Under the pieces are notes generated by a model that saw only the letters and a program-made list of their open reading frames with translations, was not told where the DNA came from and did not search any database. Below, piece by piece: positions 19,954-30,334 of a stretch of 64,000 nt of DNA. Each line of letters begins with the position of its first letter. Position 1 is the first letter of the stretch. This DNA comes from Acanthococcus lagerstroemiae. Lineage: Eukaryota > Arthropoda > Insecta > Hemiptera > Eriococcidae. The translations under genes were made by a program, and so were the position numbers. The stretch covers positions 228,213 through 292,212 of the forward strand of contig JAJSSI010000017.1 of NCBI GenBank assembly GCA_031841125.1. Reading direction: 5' to 3'.

Positions 19954-20260
19954 GTCGATAACTATACTCTATACTGGTGACAATGCCAAAATGCACGATT
20001 ACGCGGACGTCGTCGACTGTCCAGAATCGTTTGTCGTCTCGACAAACGGGCAACGATAGCGGCTGCGGCGACAAAGACTCCTTGACATTCAATTTCGTAT
20101 CACGATGTATGAGAAAACCCAACAACACCGACAATGCGAACGGCGCATGAGGCGAATGTAACAAAAAATCGGGAATTTCGTAATAATTCGTAGTTTCGTC
20201 GATACCGACGATGCCGCGGCTACTTTCGATTATTTGACGAAACAACGATGAATTATCCAT
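19901..20260 (-). CDS. Unknown small protein overlapping the start of the next gene
   Basis: From the ATG at 20260 this frame encodes 119 residues with good composition: an N-terminal helix, an LLHSPHAPFALSVLLGFLIH segment that may be amphipathic or membrane-associated, then WTVDDVRVIVHFG. The last ~20 residues are Arg-rich and lie in the overlap with the downstream gene's start. The frame is open further upstream, but 20260 gives the most compact product. No family is recognised. Confidence 0.5.
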   Translation of the reverse strand: MDNSSLFRQIIESSRGIVGIDETTNYYEIPDFLLHSPHAPFALSVLLGFLIHRDTKLNVKESLSPQPLSLPVCRDDKRFWTVDDVRVIVHFGIVTSIEYSYRHGHRRRIPRIRYFDETT

Positions 20261-20511
20261 GACGCTCGTCGATTCATTCTTCGCACGGAGACGTGTTATT
20301 CGCGCGCACACGAGTTTAGTACTGAACACACGAATCACGCGCTCTCACCTCAGGAACCTCGCCTCCGCGTTTTAATTTCTAATGGGGAATTCGGAATTTC
20401 GAGAATACTTCGTCGTCGTCGTCGCGTGATGACGCCACGATCGTTTCCGATTTCGAGATATTCGAAACGAACGCGCGACTTTGATGCGTAGTTTTTGAAG
20501 ATGAACGAATT

Positions 20512-23511
20512 TTACGAAGAAATGACAATGGGGTTTTTTGAAAAATGTTTCAGCGCGTCCAAGAAATCATCATCGTCATCGTCGTCTTTATCAAAGTCGA
20601 TAAAATTACGATTTTTTGTATCGTCATCGACACGTACATTTTCCGCGTTACGAAATGTCGCAATTTGTTTCTCGTAAACGTTCATATCAAATTTTTTCTT
20701 CAATTTCAACTCGTTGAGTTTGTTTGACTTCGTCGTCGCCGTTATCGTTGTTCGTCGAGAAGATTTCGATTTATTCTTCGTCGATTCCTCGTTTAATTTT
20801 GTCATTTTCAAATTTTTCGTGGTAGCCACCGATAACGGCGTCGATTTCGTCGCCGCTACAGCAGAAGATTTACGATTAATCGAGAGAATGTCGTTTAAAA
20901 TTTCTTCGTCGCTATCGTAATCCGCTTCTACAATTTGTTTCGTTTTCTGCGCCATTATCGGTTTCGATATCGGCGACAAATCTTTTTTACTTTTGCCGAA
21001 ATCATATTTCCCATCTTTGGATAAAACGATCGCCGACAATATTTCGTCATCTGTATCGTAGTCGTCATTGATGATCATTTCATCGGGTTTCGTATTATTA
21101 TCGTTGTACTCGTAGGAAACGGATTCGGCATAATTCGGCATCACTTGAGACGCCGAGTCCGATTCGTGAATACTACTACAAACGTCGTTGTATTCGTCGT
21201 CGTCGTCGTCATTATTGGTATTATCGCCATCACCAACAACGTCGTTTCGTTCATTTTCGTTATTATTTTCACATTTACCCTCTAGTCTCGAGCGTTTTCG
21301 CCCAATACAATCGTTATCCTCGTGATCTTTATTATCGCGTTTTCTGTTATTACTACGACGATGACGACGTCTCCTCGTATTAGTAGTAGTGGTAGTTATA
21401 TCCGGCGCTAAATCTTCTTTATTTTTTTTCGTACGCACCACTTCTTCGACGTACGAACGTACGGAATGATTTTTTTCATCCGATAATGCTCCTACGGTAT
21501 CGCAACTAATTATATTATTATCGCGGTTTTCGTTATCATCATTTTTGTTCGAGCCAACTTTATTCGTGTCCTCCTCCTTCTCTCTTCCATCATTTTTAAT
21601 TTCTTTTTCCGCGATATTATTGACGGGCGATATTTTCGTATTTATCAATCGTATCGACGGTTCGATTAAATTGTTCGAACCGGGCGTCAATAATTTATCC
21701 GAAATGATATTTATTTTTTTCGCCGACGACGACGTCATCGTTAAATTATCGATATCTTTGCCAAAATCATCTCCTCCGACATTATCATGTTCGTCGTTCC
21801 GTTGCTCATTTCGATTATTTTTTTCGACACTTTGCCTCTTTTCGTTGTCGTCGTCGTCGCTGTTGTTGTTGTTATTTTCGTCATCCTTACCTTTTCCCGT
21901 ATCGTCGAAGCCATCATCGCGACTATCGATATTTTTTTCCTTCATTTTTACCACATTTGTCAAAATAATGTCGGTTAATCTCGATGTCTCGGATGATGGA
22001 GAATTTTTATCATTTACAGTTAAAACGCCCTTCGTAGATGGTGTCGATTTAAATTTGTCATCACGCGTCGTCGATCGATTTATCGATACTTTGTTTTCGT
22101 TAGTGTTATTTTCAATAGTTTTGGTATCATTATCGTTACGATTATCGGGATAAACAAACGCGCTAAAACTATTTCGCAAAGAATTGTAATTTTTGTATCG
22201 ATTTACATTATCGACGTTGATAGCGGCGGCAACTGTAATACCATCAGAAGACGATGCCGATGTTTGTAAATGCAGCGATTGCGGCGTTAATTTTGGCGAC
22301 GACGACAACGACGATGTATTTTTAATCGTGTTTCTTGATTTACGAAAACCAACCTCGTCGTCGTCGTCGTTAGTGTAATTATTAGAAGCGGCATCGTCAT
22401 CCTCTTTTTCATCGTAGTCGTTGTCAGCGTCATCATCATCTTCGTCATCACGAACATTACCCCGAAAAGAAACGGGAGACGATGAAACGGCGGTAATTGG
22501 AGGATTGTCGACATTTTGCACGACTGATCCGTAATTATATCGAAATTTATAATCGGGTCGTTTACGAGGATCGACGTTGACGCGCTCGTTGCTATTATTA
22601 CGATCGCGTTTCGCGTTATCGTTGCGATTTTCGTTACAACGATCGTCATTATTTACCGCATCGTCGTGCTCATTTTTATTCGTGTTCTCCCGTATGATTC
22701 CTTGAATGCACTCGGTAAAGTTGTCCATAGACGTGGATAGTAGACCCACAACGACGTTTTTCAGCACGATCATGTGTATGCTCGTTTTTGCCGGACTAGA
22801 TTCGCTAATGGCAAGCAATTCGTCCTCTTCGACTCGACAATTGATTCGATTTGGATCGATGTATCGTTTCAACGAGGGAAAATAACCGACGACGCCGCGA
22901 GCACACACGATCACCACGGATTTGAATAGTAAAATCGGTATAGTTTTCATCTGCGTACTGGTATTTATGTTTATTAAATTTCGTAAATCCATCATGTTGT
23001 ATTTGTTGGTATCGATGTGCCGTAAAATTGGAGATTTTTTAATCATCGACAATAAAATGGCGTACCTATAGTCTTGCGTGAGTTTCAAATTATCCATTGT
23101 GATCGGCGATGCTAATGGCGGCATCGTCGTCGTCGTGGTAGTCGGTAGTGTCGGCGATTTTCGTTGTTGTCGATCAATGTTCGAACGAGACGATAAATTC
23201 TGATTCGTCGACGATGAAAATTCAACTTTTCGTCGTTGCTCGTTGTCCTGTCGATAATTTACGAGAGGATCATCGGCGACTTGATGATCCGTGATAAAAA
23301 CTCCGTCGGACGATATCGTACCCCGATATCCATTTTTTCTATCGTCGTCGTTATTTTGTCGTTTTATTTTCCCGACATTTTCGAAAACTCGATCCAACAA
23401 CAATAAAGACGGCGTCGGTGTTTGCGGCGATGACGTTTCAACAAGAGAATCGGTATCGTCATCGCGATTCGATCTATTCTCCGTTTGCGGAACGTTATCG
23501 AGATTGGACAT
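20512..23511 (-). CDS. Large, mostly disordered acidic protein
   Basis: This 999-residue protein has one ordered region at about 150-275, with a hydrophobic core (LLFKSVVIVCARGVVGYFPSLKRYI), and otherwise long Asp/Asn/Ser/Lys/Glu stretches. The C-terminal third has two similar short units, SYEYNDNNTKPDEMIINDDYDTDDEILSAI-like and IVEADYDSDEEILNDI-like, an internal repeat with a D-x-D-E-E-I-L core. The final segment is Lys-rich and Asp-rich. This could be a nuclear or replication-compartment scaffold protein, but there is no motif to prove it. It starts at the ATG at 23511, about 147 bases from the divergent pif-2. Confidence 0.6.
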   Translation of the reverse strand: MSNLDNVPQTENRSNRDDDTDSLVETSSPQTPTPSLLLLDRVFENVGKIKRQNNDDDRKNGYRGTISSDGVFITDHQVADDPLVNYRQDNEQRRKVEFSSSTNQNLSSRSNIDRQQRKSPTLPTTTTTTMPPLASPITMDNLKLTQDYRYAILLSMIKKSPILRHIDTNKYNMMDLRNLININTSTQMKTIPILLFKSVVIVCARGVVGYFPSLKRYIDPNRINCRVEEDELLAISESSPAKTSIHMIVLKNVVVGLLSTSMDNFTECIQGIIRENTNKNEHDDAVNNDDRCNENRNDNAKRDRNNSNERVNVDPRKRPDYKFRYNYGSVVQNVDNPPITAVSSSPVSFRGNVRDDEDDDDADNDYDEKEDDDAASNNYTNDDDDEVGFRKSRNTIKNTSSLSSSPKLTPQSLHLQTSASSSDGITVAAAINVDNVNRYKNYNSLRNSFSAFVYPDNRNDNDTKTIENNTNENKVSINRSTTRDDKFKSTPSTKGVLTVNDKNSPSSETSRLTDIILTNVVKMKEKNIDSRDDGFDDTGKGKDDENNNNNSDDDDNEKRQSVEKNNRNEQRNDEHDNVGGDDFGKDIDNLTMTSSSAKKINIISDKLLTPGSNNLIEPSIRLINTKISPVNNIAEKEIKNDGREKEEDTNKVGSNKNDDNENRDNNIISCDTVGALSDEKNHSVRSYVEEVVRTKKNKEDLAPDITTTTTNTRRRRHRRSNNRKRDNKDHEDNDCIGRKRSRLEGKCENNNENERNDVVGDGDNTNNDDDDDEYNDVCSSIHESDSASQVMPNYAESVSYEYNDNNTKPDEMIINDDYDTDDEILSAIVLSKDGKYDFGKSKKDLSPISKPIMAQKTKQIVEADYDSDEEILNDILSINRKSSAVAATKSTPLSVATTKNLKMTKLNEESTKNKSKSSRRTTITATTKSNKLNELKLKKKFDMNVYEKQIATFRNAENVRVDDDTKNRNFIDFDKDDDDDDDFLDALKHFSKNPIVISS

Positions 23512-23657
23512 GATTTACGATAGAATATCGAGCTAGAAACGACGACAACGGTATAAACGATGAAATTATGCGCGCGCAAAATAGACGACGATGGTTTCGA
23601 GCGAATGCGGCGTCGGTGCGTTACCAAATTCGAAACGATAGCGAACCGATAATCAAG

Positions 23658-24866
23658 ATGGCCATTTTCTTTGGAAAAAGATTATTTTGGATAACGGTCT
23701 ACGCCATCGTATTGATTTTAATATATTTTCTACTCTATTTTAGATTCGATAAATCGATGATACGTCGAATACGGGAAAATGAGCGAATATTAGAAAGCGA
23801 CGATAAATTGGCGTCTCTGATAAACGCTTCGAGTATCGGCAATATACCGAATTTGAATATCGTCACTACCAACGCGTCCGTCGAAACGGCCAATAATTGC
23901 GGACACGGCCCCGTACCGTTGAATTCGATCAACGGCACCGACGCCGATTGCGTACGATTGTGCGCCAATCGAAATGCGACTCTACTACGAGTTGGCGGTG
24001 GCGGCGAAGATGCGGCGACCGATAATAATGGCGACGACGACGACGACAATCACGACGTCTATTACAATCAAGTCAAATTGAAACCCGGCTCGTATTGCAT
24101 GACCGGCAAACGACCGAATTGTAATTCGAAAACGACCGTCGCCATTCTCACGCTGAATTCGCTCGTTTGTCGACCGCGTTTTCCTCAAATTTTCGGCGGC
24201 GACACGGGCAACAAGGTGCTCGCTTGTAATAACGCGACGATACAAGATCCGCAAAATATACTGTGGGACGAGAAAAAAAATAAACGAGTGCTCGCCAACG
24301 CGATAGAACGAGATTTTCGTGTCGATGAAAAACTCGAATCGGGCGAGTATCGTTACGCGTGTCGATATCACGGTCGAGACTATCTGTACAACAGATACGT
24401 TGAAAATCCGTTATTTCGTTTTCATCCGATGCGAAATTATTGCGCGTCGTTGGTGTACGGAGCGCACGACGACGTACGACTGGAAATCGAATACGACGAG
24501 AGAGGCAACGTGCTGGATTACAAGTGCAATTGCGGCGATTATCAGCATACGCGAGTACGTAATTTGGATATCGAAGACGCGCGCACCCCGTGTTCGAGTA
24601 AATCCAAAGAGGTCGTTGACGATGCTAAAGGGCGTAAAGAAATCACGTTACCCTACAAGTGTTACAACACGAGTTCGCCAATCAGTATGGTCGTTGACGC
24701 GTTCCCGTGTCGCGACGGATTTACCGAGAAAACGGTTCAAGTTAACGCCGTGAAAATTCAATATTCCGACGATTTGGAAAAACCCATCGAATCGCCGGCC
24801 TGGGACGTACTGAAAAACCAATCAAATCCTAACGTTTATTTGAATACTTTGACAAAATTAATTTGA
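23658..24866 (+). CDS. pif-2: PIF-2, per os infectivity factor
   Basis: PIF-2 is an essential component of the PIF complex on occlusion-derived virions that mediates entry into midgut cells. This 402-residue protein matches the family's length and build. An N-terminal uncleaved anchor (about 5-24) is followed by an ectodomain with many paired cysteines: NCGHGPVP, DCVRLCANR, a SYCMTGKRPNC block, LVCRPRFPQIFGG, an LACNN segment, RYACRYHGRDYL, NYCASLVYG, YKCNCGD and FPCRDG. A short Asp/Asn insert (about 120-135) is peculiar to this version. The ATG at 23658 directly precedes the anchor. The gene converges with the FEN-like gene, their ends 10 bases apart. Confidence 0.85.
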   Translation: MAIFFGKRLFWITVYAIVLILIYFLLYFRFDKSMIRRIRENERILESDDKLASLINASSIGNIPNLNIVTTNASVETANNCGHGPVPLNSINGTDADCVRLCANRNATLLRVGGGGEDAATDNNGDDDDDNHDVYYNQVKLKPGSYCMTGKRPNCNSKTTVAILTLNSLVCRPRFPQIFGGDTGNKVLACNNATIQDPQNILWDEKKNKRVLANAIERDFRVDEKLESGEYRYACRYHGRDYLYNRYVENPLFRFHPMRNYCASLVYGAHDDVRLEIEYDERGNVLDYKCNCGDYQHTRVRNLDIEDARTPCSSKSKEVVDDAKGRKEITLPYKCYNTSSPISMVVDAFPCRDGFTEKTVQVNAVKIQYSDDLEKPIESPAWDVLKNQSNPNVYLNTLTKLI

Positions 24867-24876
24867 CGCGATTTTT

Positions 24877-26913
24877 TTACAATTTTTCGAAATCGCCGTC
24901 ATCAAATACGGAATAGGACGTAATTGATGGCACCGCGGTCGACGTTGATGATGATAACAATAAGGACGGCGACGACGATGGTGATGACGATGCCAATAGA
25001 GATTCACATTCGTGCGCGTCGTCATCCGCGTCTTGACGCGACGACGACGACGACGATGATGATGATGCCGTTGCGGCATTCGATTCGAATTTGTCGATTA
25101 TCGTTACGAATAATCGATCGTTGAAACGCAACCAATCGCATATTTCTTTGAGATTTGAAAATTTGTCGTTCATCGAATTAGATTCGACATCGTCGCTCGA
25201 CAACGACGACAACGACGATGACACGCCGCGTCCGTGATTAGCGATTTTTCTACGACGTCGCGCTCTTTGCGATTTTACACGATAATTTGGATCGTGTCGT
25301 TTTCGCAGTTCGTCGAATATCGTCATTATATATTCGTACGGTCTCGTGATTTGCGTTAATCGCGCGTCGGGCATACTACCGGTGCGAATGTATAGGCAAT
25401 AAGTTTCGTACGATTGACTCAATTTTTCGAGTACGTGCTCGTACGTGTCGATGGCGACTCGTTGAGATCGCACTCGATCCAAATAATCGTCTAAATCATC
25501 GAGAAATTCCTTCGATTCGACGGATGTCGTCGATTCGCGTTTTCTTTTTTTTCGAGTTTCCCATTTTTTTCCACAATTATCGGCACCATCGTCGTCTTCC
25601 TCGTAATAGTATTCGTCGTCGTTATTCGTCGTATTATCGATGTCGGCGTCGTCTTTTGAAGAATACGACGATGTAATGGTCATTTTTATCGATTCGCGAC
25701 AAGATTTTTCACGACGTAGCGGTAACCGACATCGGTGTTTGTCGGCATCAAAAACAGCGATATACAAGATAAGAAGTACGCATAATTCGACGGGATCGCC
25801 GAGACGGCGGCATAACTCGATCGCGCGCCAAAATCCGATATTATCGCCGATTATCGGGTTTATATCGTTCGTGACGACGCATTTGCCATCGACGCCGTCG
25901 ATATTGCGAAAAAAGTTTTCGATCAAAGTGCCCGTGAGCAATGGTTTGGTAAAATCCGTGCCGCACATAGCGCACAAAACGCGAAACAATCGCGGCGACA
26001 AACGTCTACGGTATAGCATACAATCCATGCCGTAAAGCAAAATCGAATTGCAACCGCGTAAATGGGCGAATACCAGAGAATCGCGCACATTTTTGTGCTT
26101 GGACGAACAATACGAAACGTTATAATCGAATATTTTTACGTTGGTATTGTTGTCGTGTTTCAATAAATCGAAATTCACGTTTTCGTTCGTGTTGTTATTC
26201 GTGTTTTTGTCGTCATAATCTCCGTTGTTGCTGCCGTTGTTGTCGTTATCGCCGCTGGTAATGGCGCTGTTGTTGTATTCATTATCGTTGACTCTTTTTT
26301 CTGACGACAACAACAAATCAAATCTTGGCGATTCTCGAACGCGTTCTTTATACGTAGTTTCGTAATAGCGCGATTGTCGATCGCGAGTCGTGTTACTTTC
26401 TTCGTTCGGATTTGCCAACGGTGACGATACATGTCCGTATGTAATGGAAACGAGATCGCTATCGCTACTGAGCAATACATTGAGCTCGGCATTGCGATCG
26501 CGCTCGATATACATAATCAATTCGGATTCGCCACGTTCCAGCTGACGCACAACGTAGCCATTATCGACGGCTATGCTTTTGAGCGTTTCACGCACGATCG
26601 AATGATCGATTTGATCGCGAATCGGGCGATAACATTTATTGGCCGGTCGTTCTCCGTCCATGTATAAGTAAATTTTGGCAAAACCCTCGATCGATAACGC
26701 CTTCTCCAGACATCGACGACGAACGTTCATATAGTCGAAGGCGTCACGCGCTATTTGCGTTTCCGTATTAGAACCCATTAAATTCGATCGGGTCATTCCT
26801 TTGAAACGTAGATTTTCACCATCGATGTATAAATTGACGATTCTATTCGCTTCGCGATAATACAAACCGTACGGTAGGTTGTCGAATATTTTTTCAAAAT
26901 TACGTATTCCCAT
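24877..26913 (-). CDS. fen-1: XPG/FEN-1-like structure-specific nuclease
   Basis: FEN-1-family enzymes cut 5' flaps and branched DNA during replication and recombination, and nudiviruses encode one. This protein has 678 residues, about twice the usual length. Visible family features are the N-region aspartate (LYIDGEN, near 30), IYLYMDGERPANK (near 105), an I-region GESELIMYIE followed by LSSDSDLVSITYG, and CGTDFTKP, equivalent to the helix-hairpin GxDY of XPG proteins. Two long disordered inserts (about 190-250 and 400-460) and a Ser/Asp tail account for the extra length. The start is the ATG at 26913. Confidence 0.75.
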   Translation of the reverse strand: MGIRNFEKIFDNLPYGLYYREANRIVNLYIDGENLRFKGMTRSNLMGSNTETQIARDAFDYMNVRRRCLEKALSIEGFAKIYLYMDGERPANKCYRPIRDQIDHSIVRETLKSIAVDNGYVVRQLERGESELIMYIERDRNAELNVLLSSDSDLVSITYGHVSSPLANPNEESNTTRDRQSRYYETTYKERVRESPRFDLLLSSEKRVNDNEYNNSAITSGDNDNNGSNNGDYDDKNTNNNTNENVNFDLLKHDNNTNVKIFDYNVSYCSSKHKNVRDSLVFAHLRGCNSILLYGMDCMLYRRRLSPRLFRVLCAMCGTDFTKPLLTGTLIENFFRNIDGVDGKCVVTNDINPIIGDNIGFWRAIELCRRLGDPVELCVLLILYIAVFDADKHRCRLPLRREKSCRESIKMTITSSYSSKDDADIDNTTNNDDEYYYEEDDDGADNCGKKWETRKKRKRESTTSVESKEFLDDLDDYLDRVRSQRVAIDTYEHVLEKLSQSYETYCLYIRTGSMPDARLTQITRPYEYIMTIFDELRKRHDPNYRVKSQRARRRRKIANHGRGVSSSLSSLSSDDVESNSMNDKFSNLKEICDWLRFNDRLFVTIIDKFESNAATASSSSSSSSSRQDADDDAHECESLLASSSPSSSPSLLLSSSTSTAVPSITSYSVFDDGDFEKL

Positions 26914-27057
26914 TTTTATCGAAACGGCGATTTACCACACACACAATCAATTAGCATACGCGAAGAGCGCGTTCGAAGAACTAAATTTTTTCGGTAAAAA
27001 ATTCGAACCTATATATAGTATCGGGAAAAAATTGAAAAAGAAAAAAACGCATATTCT

Positions 27058-27088
<31 letters not shown>

Positions 27089-27163
27089 TGATGTCGTCAT
27101 CGTCCGATTAACCAGGCGCGTGTCATTTATCTTTTGACTGGGAGGGAGAGAAAGAGACGAGTC

Positions 27164-27943
27164 ATGTTCAATTATCGACAATTTAGCGTGCCGCAGCTTT
27201 ATCGCATGCCGAATGAAATAGTTAAGCCGGTATGCGTTATGAGCAACGTTTCGCGATGCGGCAAACAAACGTCTCGTTATTATTGTAACGAACACGCGCG
27301 CATGTTATTCGGTATGCGTTTCGAGTGCCAGACCATCGTCAACGGCTACAATCATCAGAGAGTCGAGCATTTTCCGATTATCGATACGTACACCGATATC
27401 GAAATACCGATATGCCTCAGCGGACCGAATACCGTCGACACCGACGAGATACACATGTATTGCGAATCTATCGCAAAAAAATATCCCTCGGTAAATCCGA
27501 GATTATTATGCGCGGCGATAACATCGCTGATTTCATCATCTCCCGACAGTTATCCTCCGTATCATCCTTGTTGGTTGGATAATCCAAAAAATTATATATT
27601 GGGCCGTAATCAAAATGGCAAAAGTTTCGTTTTGTGCACCATGCATTTACCGTTATTCGTTAAAATGCTTTTGTGCGACGTTTACGCGACCATCATGATT
27701 TACGATAAAGACGAAATTCTGATTAAACCGACGGTACTGGGTGTACGTAGGTTCCACAACGATCGTACACCGAAAATCGTTATTCACAACAAGTCGAACG
27801 CCACAAAAGGCGTCGAAACGGATTGCGTGTATTCGCCGCTAACGATAGCCGGTTGTAATTACGTTCAACGCGAGAGTAACGTCATCAATGTGATTCACAG
27901 CAATTCCAGCATGCTCGCATCGGGAAATCAACGAATTTGTTGA
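27164..27943 (+). CDS. Unknown Cys/His-containing protein
   Basis: This 259-residue protein lacks low-complexity inserts, unlike most neighbours, suggesting a compact fold. The N-terminal third has CVMSNVSRCGKQ and YYCNEHARMLF, a C-x7-C...C-x2-H arrangement that may bind zinc. A second Cys/His cluster is LLCAAI...HPCWLD and LCTMHLPLF. No signal peptide or membrane span is evident. I recognise no family. The start is the first ATG downstream of a TATATATAG sequence near 27010; the frame is open a little further upstream. Confidence 0.6.
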   Translation: MFNYRQFSVPQLYRMPNEIVKPVCVMSNVSRCGKQTSRYYCNEHARMLFGMRFECQTIVNGYNHQRVEHFPIIDTYTDIEIPICLSGPNTVDTDEIHMYCESIAKKYPSVNPRLLCAAITSLISSSPDSYPPYHPCWLDNPKNYILGRNQNGKSFVLCTMHLPLFVKMLLCDVYATIMIYDKDEILIKPTVLGVRRFHNDRTPKIVIHNKSNATKGVETDCVYSPLTIAGCNYVQRESNVINVIHSNSSMLASGNQRIC

Positions 27944-27990
27944 AAATATGGAATATTTTTTTTCTCTCTCCCATAACTCGATCTGATGAT

Positions 27991-28118
27991 AAAAAATTCG
28001 AAAAAGAACGATTTTGCTCGTGTCTTATCGGCGATTTCGTTCGCCCCTCTTCTCCTATAAATATAGCATCCGCGCGGCGATAACGTTCAGTCGTGGTTAA
28101 TTCTCCGTCGCTCTCGAC
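27991..28118 (+). promoter_or_regulatory. Fanzor-left-end-like sequence forming the ribonucleotide reductase promoter
   Basis: Bases 27991-28029 match the inner part of the Fanzor left end (the TTCGAAAA...GAACGATTTTGCTCG...CTTATCG core). After a gap of about 35 bases relative to the element, the match resumes. Both share a GATTTCGTTCGC block, a TATA box (TATAAATATAG, 28056-28066, here), a GCGATAAC block, TCAGT (28087-28091) and a CGTCGCTCTCGA block ending at the ATG. The Fanzor gene has these same blocks in the same order before its own start (about 46590 down to 46419). So either this promoter came from an element insertion or the element captured it. Confidence 0.8.
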
Positions 28119-30261
28119 ATGGCCGATACTAGAAAAACTAAAATTTTTCGTAAGAGTGCGCGAAAACTCTCGTTTGATAAGATGATTTGCGACGACAATA
28201 GCACCGATATAGGCATTGACGACGATCACGTCGGCGATTTTCTCGAAGAAGAAGAAGAAAAAGAAGAATTGAAAACGATGAATACGTGAGTAAAAAAAAT
28301 CATCGCAATATGCTACGTAGCATCGAGTACACCAAAAACATTACATTTTTTTCCATAGAGAAAATATCGTTCCGGGTCGACAAAATGATGAATACGGAAA
28401 TGATTACACCACCAACGGCGATGATAAAATAATAGTATCGGTCGTTGCTGGCAAAATTGAAACCGCATCTGTTGCTGTTACCGCTGTCATTGATGCCGAT
28501 ACTACTGTCGCCGCTCTTTCAACCGATAATCTCGACAATAAGAACGATCAAATCCGGGAAAATGATGGAAAAATCGAGAATGATAAAAAATATACCGACG
28601 ATATAACCAATAAGGACGACGATAATGGAAAAAATACTAATTGTGACAACGACCAACCGAATAAAAACGAAAATGGACGTAACAACAATGATCGTGGTAA
28701 CGATAATAATAATAATAGCGGTTACGAAAACAAAAATAATAATGAAACAGATGACAAAAACGATAATGACTATAACGACGATGATGTTGACGATAATAAT
28801 GACTGTAAATCGAGTGAATATAATGGCGACAGTAACAGCAACAACAACGACGATGACGACGACAACTACGAAAACGATGATAAAAGTGAAACGGGTAACG
28901 AAAACAATTCCGATACTGAAACGGAATACGATAATGCGGATAATGATGATTCGGATATCGACGAATGCCAAGACCAAATTTCCAACAACGACGACAACAA
29001 CAACAAAAATGACGACGACGACGACGACGACGACGGTGATGGTTATGCGAATGACAAAAGCGACGATAGAAACGATGCCGACGGTAACGACGACGACGAC
29101 GATAATGATTGTGCGAGAAAAAAAAACAAAGACGACGACGACGATGACGACGATGATGATGGTAATTTGGACAATGCCGACGAGAACGAAAGAGAATTGT
29201 CGATGCGAAAAGAATTTTATCGCGACAGAATACGAGATATTTACGATAATTTGGGCAAAGAAAAAATGTACGCGGACGAATATTCCGACGCGTTGATTTA
29301 TCCGCCATCTCCGGATTCGACGTTATTTTACGAATTACTGATAAAACATCAGCGCCAGTATTGGAATCCGAACGAGATAAAAATCAACGAAGACGGGCCG
29401 TTGCTCGATCGTTGTCCGGCACCGCTTCGTCGTCTCGTATTTCGTATGAACGCGTTATTGGCTAACGGCGATAAATTGATCAACAAACTATTCGATTCGA
29501 TGGCGTTTAGCGAAATCACGTTGCCGCAAATTCGAGCATTTTTCGACGATCAACGAGCGCGCGAGAATATTCATCAAATTACGTATTCGCGGATATTGGA
29601 TTTGTGCGGCGATCCGGAATATCGAGAATATTTACGTTCGAACGAGTTCATCGAGAGGGTCGGTGCGAGTATGAAGGCGTATTTAAAAAAAATGAACAAT
29701 TGCGAACCGGAATTGTATTGCGCCGTGCAGATACTGCAAGTAGTTCTCGTCGAGCGTTTATTCTTTGCCGTCGCTTTTGCCGTGAACATGTGGGCCGGAA
29801 TTCGCGGTTACGCTAATAAAATTTGCGACATTACCAATTACGTTATGCGCGACGAATTTTTGCACTACGAGCACGCGTCTTTTGTTTTGAACTCGTTGGC
29901 CTGTCACATCGAACGATCGCGATTCATTGAGATCGTGTCGGAATTCAGACGCGTGTGTCGCCGGTGCACTCGTCGATTGTTTTTGATCGATTGGGACGAA
30001 CGTCTCGGCCGGACGATTAAACGTCGCGAAAATTTAGAAGACGATTTCGATCCAACGATAAATTTCAAAAATGTGGCGCGTTACATCAAAACGCAAGCCG
30101 AATCGGTGTTGTACGAGCACAAATGCATCGACGAGCCGACAGCACGAATGACGGACTTGATCGAGCCCACCAATCCATTCAACTACATGATGACGCTTTC
30201 GTCGTCGGAAACGCAAATCAACAATATGGAGCGTAATTCTACGATTTACCGAGTCGCTTGA
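28119..30261 (+). CDS. rnr2: Ribonucleotide reductase small chain (R2), spliced
   Basis: R2 carries the di-iron centre and tyrosyl radical that let the large chain reduce ribonucleotides to deoxynucleotides. All key positions are visible: an Asp in ANGDKLIN, ENIHQITY (Glu, His and, four residues after the His, the radical Tyr), VERLFF (Glu) and RDEFLHYEH (Glu, His). Exon 1 is 28119-28285 and exon 2 is 28359-30261. Removing the 73-base GT-AG intron joins them in one frame of 689 codons plus stop. Exon 2 alone has no ATG before its acidic region. The first ~325 residues are an Asp/Asn-rich extension absent from ordinary R2 proteins, which have 320-390 residues. The early promoter lies just upstream. 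Confidence 0.88.
28286..28358 (+). other. Predicted spliceosomal intron in the R2 gene (73 bases)
   Basis: The donor is GTGAGT and the acceptor is preceded by a clear pyrimidine tract (TTTTTTTCCATAG). Unspliced, exon 1 stops at a TGA inside the donor. Splicing occurs after the second base of a codon and restores a frame that is open for 1.9 kb. Length and signals are those of short arthropod introns. Confidence 0.85.
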
Positions 30262-30334
30262 CTTCGTATTTTTTGCGTCCTCACTCGAAATATTGTATTA
30301 TCAGTTACGAGTAATCGAATAAAATCTTTATCAA

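Noticed and set aside
18100..20260. Splicing of the 119-residue gene to the 617-residue gene
   Set aside because: The two frames overlap by about 53 bases and I found no consensus donor and acceptor that would join them. Ordinary gene overlap is simpler.
28625..29308. Long Thr/Met-rich plus-strand and Arg/His-rich minus-strand frames over the R2 acidic region
   Set aside because: Both are shadows of the Asp/Asn triplet tract. The R2 exon 2 frame explains the region.
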